Source: Anaerolineaceae bacterium (GTDB lineage Bacteria; Chloroflexota; Anaerolineae; Aggregatilineales; Phototrophicaceae). Taken from it: 64,000 nucleotides of DNA. A program made the translations under genes and the position numbers. The DNA is taken from positions 138,636-202,635 of the forward strand of contig PABP01000032.1 in NCBI GenBank assembly GCA_002699585.1, read 5' to 3'. The notes under the pieces are model-generated. The model ran no database searches, was not told the DNA's origin, and was given only the letters and a program-made list of their open reading frames with translations. Shown piece after piece: positions 56,371-64,000 of the stretch; within the stretch, counting starts at the first letter, position 1; each line of letters starts with the position of its first letter.

Positions 56371-56610
56371 TTAAGTTTTCAATATTTGACTAACACGTGT
56401 CCAGTGAATACCCAAAGAGCTGCCAATCTCACGGTAGCTCTTTCCTTGTTTGCGCATGGAGTGAATGATTGTGCGAAGATAAGCTTTGTCAGGGTACTTC
56501 CGATTACTTGCTGTTGAGGCCGAAACAGGCACAACGAATAGCAGTTTATGCCTAGTTAACGAAACTGAGTCCCTCAGGTCCATCTCTCTATTCGAACATT
56601 CTCCACTCAA
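56371..56610 (-). CDS. Small helix-turn-helix protein or fragment
   Basis: 79 codons. Only the last 45 residues look real: RKYPDKAYLRTIIHSMRKQG followed by KSYREIGSSLGIHWTRVSQI, a helix-turn-helix of the type in transposase N-termini and sigma-like regulators. The first 35 residues look random, so this may be a decayed piece. It converges on the giant gene with a 9-bp gap. Confidence 0.4.
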   Translation of the reverse strand: MSGECSNREMDLRDSVSLTRHKLLFVVPVSASTASNRKYPDKAYLRTIIHSMRKQGKSYREIGSSLGIHWTRVSQILKT

Positions 56611-56631
56611 TCAAAGTGATCATACTTTCCC

Positions 56632-56666
56632 AAAAAGCATTGCGTTTCCACAACGCAGTGCTTTTT
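56632..56666. terminator. 15-bp stem-loop, bidirectional terminator-like
   Basis: AAAAAGCATTGCGTT and AACGCAGTGCTTTTT pair along 15 positions with a single G-T wobble and a 5-nt loop. A-run and T-run on both sides suit termination in both directions. It lies 271 bp beyond the giant gene and just upstream of the small HTH frame. Confidence 0.75.
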
Positions 56667-56675
56667 CACGTCTCC

Positions 56676-56785
56676 TTGAGCCTAGTCACGTCACGGTCTT
56701 TGCGGTGAACTGGAGGAGTCCAACCCTCCTCCGATCACCTGAAGTCTCGCTGGTCCGGGCAGTCAGACCGCTGTTTCAAGTGTAG
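56676..56785. other. Structured non-coding segment with nested hairpins
   Basis: GGTGA...TCACC encloses GGAGGAG...CTCCTCC, and GGTC...GACC follows 12 nt later; GCGGT also recurs as ACCGC. No known RNA family is recognised. It could be a small RNA, a mobile repeat or the end of a former element. The whole 56611-57088 gap otherwise holds the terminator-like stem and a coding fragment. Confidence 0.35.
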
Positions 56786-56985
56786 CAGGATCTCTATCTC
56801 TCAGTGATCTTGTTCAGAATGTGCCCGATCCACAAGCGATTATTGCACCACTGAAAGTACTCGATCTAATGGTGAACAAGTACGATCGTTACGTTCCTGA
56901 AGAACTACTGCGCGAGGCATATATAAACGATCAGATGGATATGGCCGAATCGATCCCTATACTGAATCAAATGATTCATCAATGA
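56761..56985 (+). pseudogene. Coding fragment without a start codon
   Basis: A frame open from about 56732 to TGA at 56983 that looks protein-like in its second half: VPDPQAIIAPLKVLDLMVNK, then YDRYVPEELLREAY and a short acidic end. Only GTG 56821 could start it and it has no ribosome site. Probably the 3' remnant of a gene of unknown function cut off during rearrangement upstream of hen1. Confidence 0.4.
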
Positions 56986-57088
56986 CCTCTCCAATATCAC
57001 ATTGTTGCTGCAGCCATAAATTGAACCATTGTGAGCCTTAGTAGTCTCTTGTATGATTATCTTCTATTTATGCAAGAGATTACGATTC

Positions 57089-58489
57089 ATGCTGCTGACC
57101 ATCACTACTACTCACCAACCTGCGACTGATCTGGGCTATTTGCTATACAAGCATCCAGCACGCGTACAGACCTTCAAACTGGCATTTGGTGAAGCGCATG
57201 TCTTCTATCCGGAAACGAGTGAAGATCACTGTACTGCTGCGCTGTTGCTGGACATCAACCCGGTGGGATTGGTACGCGGCAAAAAGGACTTCGCCCTGTC
57301 GCAATATGTGAATGATCGTCCCTATGTGGCCTCGTCATTTTTGAGTGTAGCGATTGCTCAGGTCTATGGCACGGCATTGAACGGCACCTGCAAGGATCGA
57401 CCGGAACTGGCCCAAACGCCGATTCCATTGGAAGCGACAATGAGTGTGCTGCCCTCACGAGGTGGCGCGGAACTGTTGACACGGTTGTTTGAGCCACTGG
57501 GATATACGGTTTCTGCGGAACCCCATGTGCTCGATTCACAGTTCCCAGATTGGGGTATGAGTCCCTATTACACGCTTACATTGACACACACGGTTCGTCT
57601 GGCTGATCTGCTGTCGCACCTCTATATGCTGATTCCGGTGCTGGACAATGACAAGCATTACTATGTGGGCGATGGTGAAGTGCAAAAGCTGCTGGCGAAG
57701 GGCGAGGGCTGGCTGAGCGGGCATCCCGAAAAAGACCTGATTACGCGCCGTTATCTGAAGCATCAGCGCAGCCTGCAACGGGCTGCATTAGAGCAACTCG
57801 TTGATGAGGATACGGATTCGCTTAAGCAGGACGAGGAAGAGATCGCTGCCGAGGATCAACTTATCGAGCCAGAAGCAAAGATCAGCCTTCATCAGCAGCG
57901 ATTGGGTGCTGCTCTGGCGGTGCTGAAAAACAGTGGTGCGCAACGTGTGCTCGACCTCGGTTGTGGGGAGGGACGCTTGCTGCGGCTCCTGCTTGACGAA
58001 AAGCAGTTCACTGAGATCGTCGGGATGGATGTTTCGCATCGGTCGCTTGAGATGGCAGCGGATCGCCTCAAACTGGACCACATGCCCGATCGCCAACGTG
58101 CACGCCTGACGCTGATACAGGGTTCGCTGATGTACCGCGATGCCCGTTTGCAGGGTTTTGATGCCGCCGCAGTCGTCGAAGTGATCGAGCACCTTGACCC
58201 GCCCCGGTTGGCCGCTTTCGAGCGCGTGTTGTTTGAATTTGCTCATCCGGCGACAGTAGTCATCACCACGCCGAATGCGGAATACAACATCATGTGGGAG
58301 AGCCTGCCTGCGGGCCAGTTCCGCCACCGTGACCACCGCTTTGAATGGACACGCGCGGAGTTCCAGGCATGGGCAGAGGGCATCTGCGAGCGATTTGGCT
58401 ACACCGTACGTTACTTACCCATCGGTCCCGAAGATGCCACTGTCGGCGCTCCCAGCCAGATGGCTGTGTTTGATGTAATCCAACAGTAG
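57089..58489 (+). CDS. hen1: Hen1, 3'-terminal RNA ribose 2'-O-methyltransferase
   Basis: 466 residues. The N-terminal half (about 1-240) is the bacterial Hen1 N-terminal domain, which activates the Pnkp ligase (TTTHQPATDLGYLLYKHP, NDRPYVASSFLSVAIAQVYG). The C-terminal half is the methyltransferase: SAM site LDLGCGEGRLL (from Leu288), the metal motif EVIEHLD (Glu364, Glu367, His368), TTPNAEYNIMW and RHRDHRFEWTR. It methylates the 2'-OH at a cleaved RNA end before ligation, which protects the repaired site. ATG 57089 matches the family N-terminus. pnkp lies 2.9 kb downstream instead of adjacent. Confidence 0.95.
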   Translation: MLLTITTTHQPATDLGYLLYKHPARVQTFKLAFGEAHVFYPETSEDHCTAALLLDINPVGLVRGKKDFALSQYVNDRPYVASSFLSVAIAQVYGTALNGTCKDRPELAQTPIPLEATMSVLPSRGGAELLTRLFEPLGYTVSAEPHVLDSQFPDWGMSPYYTLTLTHTVRLADLLSHLYMLIPVLDNDKHYYVGDGEVQKLLAKGEGWLSGHPEKDLITRRYLKHQRSLQRAALEQLVDEDTDSLKQDEEEIAAEDQLIEPEAKISLHQQRLGAALAVLKNSGAQRVLDLGCGEGRLLRLLLDEKQFTEIVGMDVSHRSLEMAADRLKLDHMPDRQRARLTLIQGSLMYRDARLQGFDAAAVVEVIEHLDPPRLAAFERVLFEFAHPATVVITTPNAEYNIMWESLPAGQFRHRDHRFEWTRAEFQAWAEGICERFGYTVRYLPIGPEDATVGAPSQMAVFDVIQQ

Positions 58490-58497
58490 TTCAAGGA

Positions 58498-60597
58498 ATG
58501 GCGCAGATAATGAAGCGAATGGTCAGTATATTAAACACGAACTCTCTTATGAAAAATGGTATGAGGATCCTTCCTCGTGCCCTCCTGGATGGGCTGTGGG
58601 TAAGGTCGGATACAGGTGTACCTATGCTAGTTTCGCATGACCATAGTCGCGTAATAGGATGGGTTCATCCATTTGCTGTGCATTTCGAACCAGGAATGGT
58701 GCGATCAGTAGGTTTTACAGACATATTTGAAGATAGGGACGAAGCAGAGCAGATTCAAATTCAGCGATTACAATTTTATAGTCAATTAATTGTCCAAAAA
58801 CAGAGCGTCGTTGACGAACTAAGGCAGAAGTTAGCTGCATCCTTTAATGGTCAAGAGCAAATCGTACATGCGCCTCAAATAGCTTACTTTGAGCAAGGAT
58901 TAGCTGCTCGAGCATTCCCGAAGATTTTTGAATTAACCAAAAGAGACAAGCATGGATTAGTTCCTTTGGAAGCATTAACTCCCATTGGCCCAGGGGTTTT
59001 TCAGATAGGTGAATTTGTTATATTTGCACATGAGTATTTTAGGCGTGCATTATTCAGGCTGAATTCGCTAAATGCTGAATTCCTTTCAGAATTACAAAAC
59101 TTGCACAGTGATTTACGACCCCGAATTGCTTTGGATCCTGACATGGTAGGTTTGGCTGATGATTTTGCATTACCGATAGAATTAATGTATGTGTGGGGAC
59201 CCCGATTTGATGATGATCTCACAAATATAAAGCAAGGGGTCACTGTTCATGAATCGAATGATGATACAGATCGTTTTTTCTCTGGAATTTCCTCAACTGA
59301 AATGTGGTGGAAATCGGACGAAGACAACTACACGTTTGAAGTAGAAGAATTAGTAGATCGAGATCATCCATATTACAAAGGTGAAATGCAGTTTGGTTGC
59401 CGATATGCCCATTCAATGGTTGAGAGAGATACAGGCACTGCAATACATCTAGATGGTGCCGTACGTATGTATTCTGAAGAGAAGATGGTTGAGCGTCTGG
59501 ATAAACGTATTAACAAAGCGGGTAAACACAGTCTATATACCAAACTTTGGAGAATTGATGGCGAAGTAGACACTATTACATGGAAATCGCTGGTATCTAG
59601 CTACTTTCGTGACAACACACTCATCGGCGAATATTTGGGCGGAGCTGATAGCAAGCTTGTTCGTCATATGTTACCAGGAAATGAAAACTTAGATAAAAGC
59701 AGTGGAGACAAGTATGAGTATGTTCCATATTCTATGGATACCGGAGACGGGCTTAGGATAGCTATTTCCTATCAATATATGGAACACAAGATTGATGAAA
59801 CCTTAACACACCATATATCAACCTATGATCGACTGTCAGATGGGGAAAAGAACATTTGGATCTTGGATTCACGCCTAATTGATTTCCTGAAATTATTGGC
59901 TAAGGCTGGGGCAAGGACACAGAAACCAAGTGATTTTACTATTGTCAAATTTCAGGATGGGTACGTAAATTTCCCTACAATATGGCACGCGAATAATCAA
60001 TTAGAAGAGAACATCCGACTAACAGAAAATGTAATTCATAAGATTGTGCGTATTTGGCATACACGAAATCTGGATATTACTCTGGCCTACAGTTTTGGAT
60101 ATCGAATTGACGATCGTTCAGTACTAATTTCAATAATGGGGCATATAGATGATGTGTGGAAATGGCTAGAAATGCCAGTATCTCAGATTCCACTATCGAA
60201 AGATAAACTAGATAGTTGGTCTGAAAAGGTCACAGATTATCTTGATAGCAATTATCCATCAGCTGACGACTGCCCTCCTCTTGGCAATACGCTACAAGAC
60301 TCTGGGCTTTTGGCGATTCTTCGTCAACAGCCCAAAAATCTTAAAACCGAGTATTTTGTAGATGAGTTTGGTTTACGTTTCAATGCTTCAGGTCTGGACA
60401 ATCAAGCGATCAGTTTGATTAATTCGGGTGATATAAGTCTCTCTGGTAGTTTCATCTTATCTGAATTGACATGTACAAACTGTAATCAGCAATATATTCA
60501 ATGCGATTGTAATTCCCTTCTTGATAGTTCTGTTTCAAGACGAGTTGATAGTTGCCGTCCTCTTCCATTACATTGGACTGATAGACATCATGCATAG
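58498..60597 (+). CDS. Unrecognised 699-residue protein inserted in the RNA-repair operon
   Basis: No family recognised. Visible features: an acidic, soluble-looking chain; LMVSHDH-like start region, a dense central part (DRDHPYYKGEMQFGCRYAHS, VERDTGTAIHLDGA), and a C-terminal cysteine cluster CTNCNQQYIQCDC (Cys659, Cys662, Cys669, Cys671) that could hold zinc. Its base composition is clearly more AT-rich than hen1 and pnkp, which points to recent transfer. It starts 8 nt after hen1; ATG 58498, 58510, 58519 and 58549 are possible. It is probably co-transcribed with hen1 and so may be an RNA-repair or defence partner. Confidence 0.8.
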   Translation: MAQIMKRMVSILNTNSLMKNGMRILPRALLDGLWVRSDTGVPMLVSHDHSRVIGWVHPFAVHFEPGMVRSVGFTDIFEDRDEAEQIQIQRLQFYSQLIVQKQSVVDELRQKLAASFNGQEQIVHAPQIAYFEQGLAARAFPKIFELTKRDKHGLVPLEALTPIGPGVFQIGEFVIFAHEYFRRALFRLNSLNAEFLSELQNLHSDLRPRIALDPDMVGLADDFALPIELMYVWGPRFDDDLTNIKQGVTVHESNDDTDRFFSGISSTEMWWKSDEDNYTFEVEELVDRDHPYYKGEMQFGCRYAHSMVERDTGTAIHLDGAVRMYSEEKMVERLDKRINKAGKHSLYTKLWRIDGEVDTITWKSLVSSYFRDNTLIGEYLGGADSKLVRHMLPGNENLDKSSGDKYEYVPYSMDTGDGLRIAISYQYMEHKIDETLTHHISTYDRLSDGEKNIWILDSRLIDFLKLLAKAGARTQKPSDFTIVKFQDGYVNFPTIWHANNQLEENIRLTENVIHKIVRIWHTRNLDITLAYSFGYRIDDRSVLISIMGHIDDVWKWLEMPVSQIPLSKDKLDSWSEKVTDYLDSNYPSADDCPPLGNTLQDSGLLAILRQQPKNLKTEYFVDEFGLRFNASGLDNQAISLINSGDISLSGSFILSELTCTNCNQQYIQCDCNSLLDSSVSRRVDSCRPLPLHWTDRHHA

Positions 60598-60613
60598 TAA
60601 CAATAATTCATTG

Positions 60614-60648
60614 CTCACCATCCCTGAATTTGCGCTGGTGGTGCTGAT
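60614..60648 (+). repeat. Displaced copy of the pnkp 5' end
   Basis: 35 bp identical at 34 positions to 61419-61453, codons 3-14 of pnkp. In frame it reads LTIPEFALVVL and then leaves the pnkp sequence, ending in a stop near 60689. It has no ribosome site. With the true pnkp start it forms direct repeats that bracket the small-protein/HNH pair. Confidence 0.92.
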
Positions 60649-60708
60649 GAGGGCGATGAGTAGAAAACTTGATATACAATACATTTAAGATGTTTAGGAG
60701 AAATCACA

Positions 60709-60954
60709 ATGACGATGCCAGCACCACTTGTTGCCTTCGACGAATTGATCACATTTTTGGCTGCATCCCCCTCGGCAGAAGCGATTATGGCGTATCGTCC
60801 TTCACAGGATTTACAGGATAGGTTAAGTGAACTCCTTGAAAAGAATCGACAGGGTCAGTTAAGTACAGAGGAAAATGCTGAACTTGACGAATTCCTTAGA
60901 ATGAACCGCTTCATGAGTCGCTTACAGGCCCGAGCTAAACAGCATTTGGGGTAG
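60709..60954 (+). CDS. Small helical protein paired with HNH endonuclease
   Basis: 81 residues, mostly helix: DLQDRLSELLEKNRQGQLST, EENAELDEFLRMNRFMSRL and ARAKQHLG. AGGAG stands 8 nt before the ATG. Its stop is 2 nt before the HNH gene. Such short proteins with an RLxELLxKNRxGxLxxEExAEL core often precede HNH genes in cyanobacteria and Chloroflexota, which suggests a toxin-antitoxin-like or modulator pair; this association is from memory. Confidence 0.8.
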   Translation: MTMPAPLVAFDELITFLAASPSAEAIMAYRPSQDLQDRLSELLEKNRQGQLSTEENAELDEFLRMNRFMSRLQARAKQHLG

Positions 60955-60956
60955 GC

Positions 60957-61385
60957 ATGACGACGTATATTTCCACAGCACTGCGTCAATCCGTCATCGA
61001 ACGCGCAGGTGGCTGTTGTGAATATTGCCTCTTGAGTCAGGATGATATTTTCTTCGCTTTTGAAATTGATCATGTCATAGCTGAGAAACATGATGGGCAA
61101 ACAGTGACAGGGAATCTTTGCCTCAGTTGTCCAGATTGTAATCGTTATAAAGGTAGCGATATTGGCTCGATTGACCCAGAAACGGATCTGTTAACAGCCT
61201 TGTACAATCCGCGTACGCAGCATTGGAATGACCATTTTCGCTTAGAAGATTTTGTTATCGAACCACTGACGGATGTGGGTCGAGTGACCGTGCGTCTGCT
61301 GCGATTGAATCAGATTGAACGTATTCAGGATCGGCAGCTCTACGCGGAATTAGGCAGCTATCCCTGTCGATCTGAGAATGCTTAA
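60957..61385 (+). CDS. HNH endonuclease
   Basis: 142 residues. A zinc-type HNH nuclease: CEYC, EIDHVIAEKHDGQTVTGNLC, then CPDCNRYKGSDIGSIDP. The His-Asn-His metal finger is complete (His in DHVIAEKH, Asn in GNL, and the CNRYKG end), although the last His of the textbook motif is replaced as in many relatives. The C-terminal part binds RLLRLNQIERIQDRQ. Translationally coupled to the 81-residue gene. Target unknown: mobile DNA homing or defence are both possible. Confidence 0.9.
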   Translation: MTTYISTALRQSVIERAGGCCEYCLLSQDDIFFAFEIDHVIAEKHDGQTVTGNLCLSCPDCNRYKGSDIGSIDPETDLLTALYNPRTQHWNDHFRLEDFVIEPLTDVGRVTVRLLRLNQIERIQDRQLYAELGSYPCRSENA

Positions 61386-61412
61386 CTAACGCCTTGTAAA
61401 AGACACAAAATC

Positions 61413-63941
61413 ATGAAACTCACCATTCCTGAATTTGCGCTGGTGGTGCTGATTGGGGCATCTGGCAGCGGCAAATCGACCTTTGCGAAAAAGCACTTTG
61501 GCCCATTCGAGACGGTATCCTCGGATTTTTGTCGTGGGCTGGTCAGCAACGACGAGAACAGCCAGGCCGCCTCGAACGATGCCTTCGATATTTTGCATGC
61601 CATCGCCGCCAAGCGCCTCAAGAATATGAAGCTGACGGTCATCGATGCCACTAACGTGCAGGCTGCTGGTCGCAAGAACCTCATCAATTTGGCACGCCAG
61701 TATCACGCGCTGCCGGTTGCTATTGTGCTCGATGTTCCCGACCGCGTATCCTACGACCGCAATCAACTGCGCGAGGATCGCAACTTTGGCATGCATGTCA
61801 TTAAACGCCAGCGCGGTGACCTCAAACGCTCGTTGAGAAACCTTAAGCGTGAAGGGTTCCGGCGGGTGCTGCATTTAAGGAATGTCGAGCAGATTGAATC
61901 AGTGGAGATCATCCGCGAGCCGCTGTGGAACAACCGCCAGGACGAGCATGGCCCGTTCGACATCATCGGCGATGTTCATGGCTGCTTCGATGAATTGGTC
62001 CTGCTGCTGGAGCAGTTAGGGTATCAGATTGATGGCCTCCAGGTAACGCCTCCCACAGGCCGTAAGGCGGTCTTCCTGGGTGATCTGGTGGATCGCGGCC
62101 CCAAGACGCCGCAGGTGCTCAAGCTGGTGATGGGCATGGTCACTGCTGGAACAGCAATTTGTGTCCCTGGCAATCACGACATCAAGCTGAAACGGGCGCT
62201 CGAAGGCCGTAATGTTCAACGCACGCATGGTCTTGCCGAATCTATGGAGCAGCTCGAAGCTGAATCGCCTGAGTTCCGCCAGCAAGCCCACGATTTTATC
62301 GAAGGGTTGGTCAGTCATTATGTGATGGATGGTGGCAAGCTGGTTGTGGCTCATGCGGGTATGCGCGAGGATATGGCTGGTCGCGCTTCTGGTAAGGTCC
62401 GTGAATTTGCCTTATACGGTGAAACCACTGGTGAAACAGACGAATTTGGTTTGCCTGTTCGTCACAACTGGGCCGCTGAATATCGTGGCAAAGCGACCGT
62501 TATCTATGGTCACACGCCCGTTCCTGCTGCGGAATGGCTCAATCATACGATCAATATCGACACAGGCTGCGTTTTCGGCGGTGCCCTGACCGCTTTGCGC
62601 TACCCCGAAAATGAGATCGTGTCGGTTGATGCCTTATTGCAGTACGCCGAACCAGCAAGGCCCTTCCTGCCAGAAGAAACAACGTTACTTTCTGCGCAGC
62701 AGCAGTATGATGATGTGCTCGATATTGTCGATGTCAGCGGCAAGCGTATTGTCAACACGCACCTGCGCCCGAACATCACCATTAAAGAAGCGAATGCCAT
62801 CACGGCGCTGGAGGTCATGAGCCGCTTTGCGGTCAATCCCAAGTGGTTGATCTACCTGCCACCAACCATGTCGCCGCCAGAGACGAGTCCACTTGAGACC
62901 TACCTCGAGCATCCTGCTGAGGCGTTCGATTACTATCGACGCAATGGCGTGCCGCAGGTCATCTGCGAAGAGAAGCATATGGGTTCACGTGCGATAGTGG
63001 TCGTCTGCAAAGACGAAGATGCTGCTCGTGAGCGCTTTGGCGTAGTGGATGAGGGTATTGGCATTGTCTATACGCGCACAGGTCGCCGCTTTTTCAACGA
63101 TCTTGACCTCGAAGCGCGGTTTTTGGCGCGCCTGCGTGACGCCATTTCGGCAGCAGATTACTGGCAGCGGTTCGATACCACCTGGATGCTGCTCGACTGC
63201 GAATTGATGCCCTGGTCGGCCAAGGCGCAGGTCCTGCTTCAAGATCAATATGCAGCGGTCGGTTCAGCAGCGACAGCATCCATTGGCACAGCCGTCGGCC
63301 TGATTCAAACTGCTGCAAACAACGGCGCAGACGTTGGCCATCTGTTGGAGAAATACGGTCGCCGCCAGACGCAGGTCGCACAGTACATTGATGCCTATCG
63401 CCAATACTGCTGGCCCGTCAATTCGCTCGATGATCTCAAGCTGGCGCCATTCCATCTGCTGGCAACTGAAGGTGCGAGCCATGTTGATAAGCCGCATACC
63501 TGGCATATGAAGATGCTCTCCAAACTGGTGAGTGATGACCTCCTCATGGTGACGGATCACAAAGTCATCGACCTGACTGACGAAGCCAGTCAGCAGGCAG
63601 GTATCACCTGGTGGGAGGAATTGACAGGACGAGGCGGCGAAGGCATGGTCGTGAAGCCGCTCGATTTCATTGCGAAAGGTCCGCGTGACGTGTTGCAGCC
63701 TGCGGTCAAAGTACGTGGCCGCGAATACCTGCGTATCATTTATGGGCCGGAATATACCGATCACCTGGATATGCTTCGCAAGCGTGGCCTGAGTCGCAAG
63801 CGGTCGATGGCCATGCGTGAATTTGCCTTGGGCATTGAAGCCCTGGAGCGCTTTGTTCGCAAGGAACCCCTGCGTCGTGTGCATGAATGTGTGTTTGGCG
63901 TCCTCGCGCTAGAAAGCGAACCTGTCGATCCGAGATTGTAG
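61413..63941 (+). CDS. pnkp: Pnkp, polynucleotide kinase-phosphatase-ligase
   Basis: 842 residues with all three Pnkp modules. 5'-kinase: P-loop GASGSGKST (15-23) with SSDFCRGLVSNDENSQ. Metallophosphatase: GDVHGC (from Gly186), FLGDLVDRGP, GNHD, AHAGMRED and YGHTPVP. Ligase: EEKHMGSRAI with adenylated Lys521, and later VVKPLDFIAKG. It heals and seals RNA broken by ribotoxins such as anticodon nucleases, together with Hen1. The N-terminal MKLTIPEFALVVL is also found as the displaced copy at 60614. The gene ends 59 bp before the window edge; nothing is seen in that end piece. Confidence 0.96.
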   Translation: MKLTIPEFALVVLIGASGSGKSTFAKKHFGPFETVSSDFCRGLVSNDENSQAASNDAFDILHAIAAKRLKNMKLTVIDATNVQAAGRKNLINLARQYHALPVAIVLDVPDRVSYDRNQLREDRNFGMHVIKRQRGDLKRSLRNLKREGFRRVLHLRNVEQIESVEIIREPLWNNRQDEHGPFDIIGDVHGCFDELVLLLEQLGYQIDGLQVTPPTGRKAVFLGDLVDRGPKTPQVLKLVMGMVTAGTAICVPGNHDIKLKRALEGRNVQRTHGLAESMEQLEAESPEFRQQAHDFIEGLVSHYVMDGGKLVVAHAGMREDMAGRASGKVREFALYGETTGETDEFGLPVRHNWAAEYRGKATVIYGHTPVPAAEWLNHTINIDTGCVFGGALTALRYPENEIVSVDALLQYAEPARPFLPEETTLLSAQQQYDDVLDIVDVSGKRIVNTHLRPNITIKEANAITALEVMSRFAVNPKWLIYLPPTMSPPETSPLETYLEHPAEAFDYYRRNGVPQVICEEKHMGSRAIVVVCKDEDAARERFGVVDEGIGIVYTRTGRRFFNDLDLEARFLARLRDAISAADYWQRFDTTWMLLDCELMPWSAKAQVLLQDQYAAVGSAATASIGTAVGLIQTAANNGADVGHLLEKYGRRQTQVAQYIDAYRQYCWPVNSLDDLKLAPFHLLATEGASHVDKPHTWHMKMLSKLVSDDLLMVTDHKVIDLTDEASQQAGITWWEELTGRGGEGMVVKPLDFIAKGPRDVLQPAVKVRGREYLRIIYGPEYTDHLDMLRKRGLSRKRSMAMREFALGIEALERFVRKEPLRRVHECVFGVLALESEPVDPRL

Positions 63942-64000
63942 TCACAACCACGTTGAACAATGACATCTAGCATATGCGTAAAGTGACCAATGGTTGGCGG

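Noticed and set aside
1-64000. tRNA or rRNA genes
   Set aside because: The longer gaps were read on both strands and no cloverleaf or rRNA-like sequence was recognised; a covariance search would be needed to be certain.

Overview
The window most resembles a chromosome segment of a Chloroflexota bacterium of the Anaerolineae type. This is an inference from gene style: secreted proteins with Thr/Pro-rich linkers, a LysM plus GerMN secreted protein, a caa3-type oxidase whose subunit II carries its own haem c, a bacterial Hen1/Pnkp RNA-repair pair, and many ATGA-type gene overlaps. No rRNA, tRNA or CRISPR array was recognised.

Layout. (1) 1-4.2 kb, plus strand: the end of a family 1 sugar-binding ABC protein, a terminator, and a GH78 alpha-L-rhamnosidase. 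(2) 4.35-5.63 kb: an insertion sequence with imperfect terminal inverted repeats; its transposase is split by one in-frame stop. (3) 5.7-25.7 kb, minus strand: 18 tightly packed genes forming one catabolic cluster. In transcription order these are a ketose 3-epimerase, a YnjB-like binding protein with two permeases and an ATPase, an ADP-ribosylglycohydrolase, a nucleoside hydrolase-like protein, a GH42 enzyme, a nucleoside phosphorylase-like protein, an aldehyde dehydrogenase, a LacD-type class I aldolase, a thiolase-like protein with a DUF35 partner, DhaK- and DhaL-like kinase subunits, a FucI-fold isomerase, an MFS transporter and a CaiB-type CoA transferase. A divergent GntR/FCD regulator (25.9 kb) and a perfect 14-bp palindrome lie at the head.

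(4) 26.7-29.0 kb: a small XRE regulator and a large serine recombinase. (5) 29.1-35.7 kb: CtaG, a CBS protein, dodecin, a soluble sugar dehydrogenase-like protein, and the two halves of a split transketolase with a secreted LysM/GerMN gene between them. (6) 36-44.6 kb, minus strand: a respiratory block with a lipoprotein cytochrome c, a small membrane protein, cox I(+III), cox II-cytochrome c, a quinoprotein-cytochrome c and an AI-2E family permease. (7) 45-48.4 kb: a short Mn-catalase, a DUF4132-like remnant, a radical SAM protein with an unknown partner, and a decayed T/P-rich tail. (8) 48.4-56.4 kb: one secreted protein of about 2,650 residues. (9) 57-64 kb: the RNA-repair genes hen1 and pnkp, separated by an AT-rich unknown 699-residue gene and a small-protein/HNH cassette. 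A 35-bp copy of the pnkp 5' end lies on the far side of that cassette.

The two places most likely to hold undescribed biology are regions 3 and 9. In region 3 the genes read as a coherent route: uptake, release of a sugar by one or more unusual glycosidases or phosphorylases, epimerisation or isomerisation, phosphorylation, aldol cleavage and aldehyde oxidation. A CoA branch follows, in which the thiolase-like protein has lost the catalytic Cys and His and the GH42 enzyme has Gln where the acid/base Glu should be. In region 9 an RNA-repair operon appears to have been opened by foreign genes.
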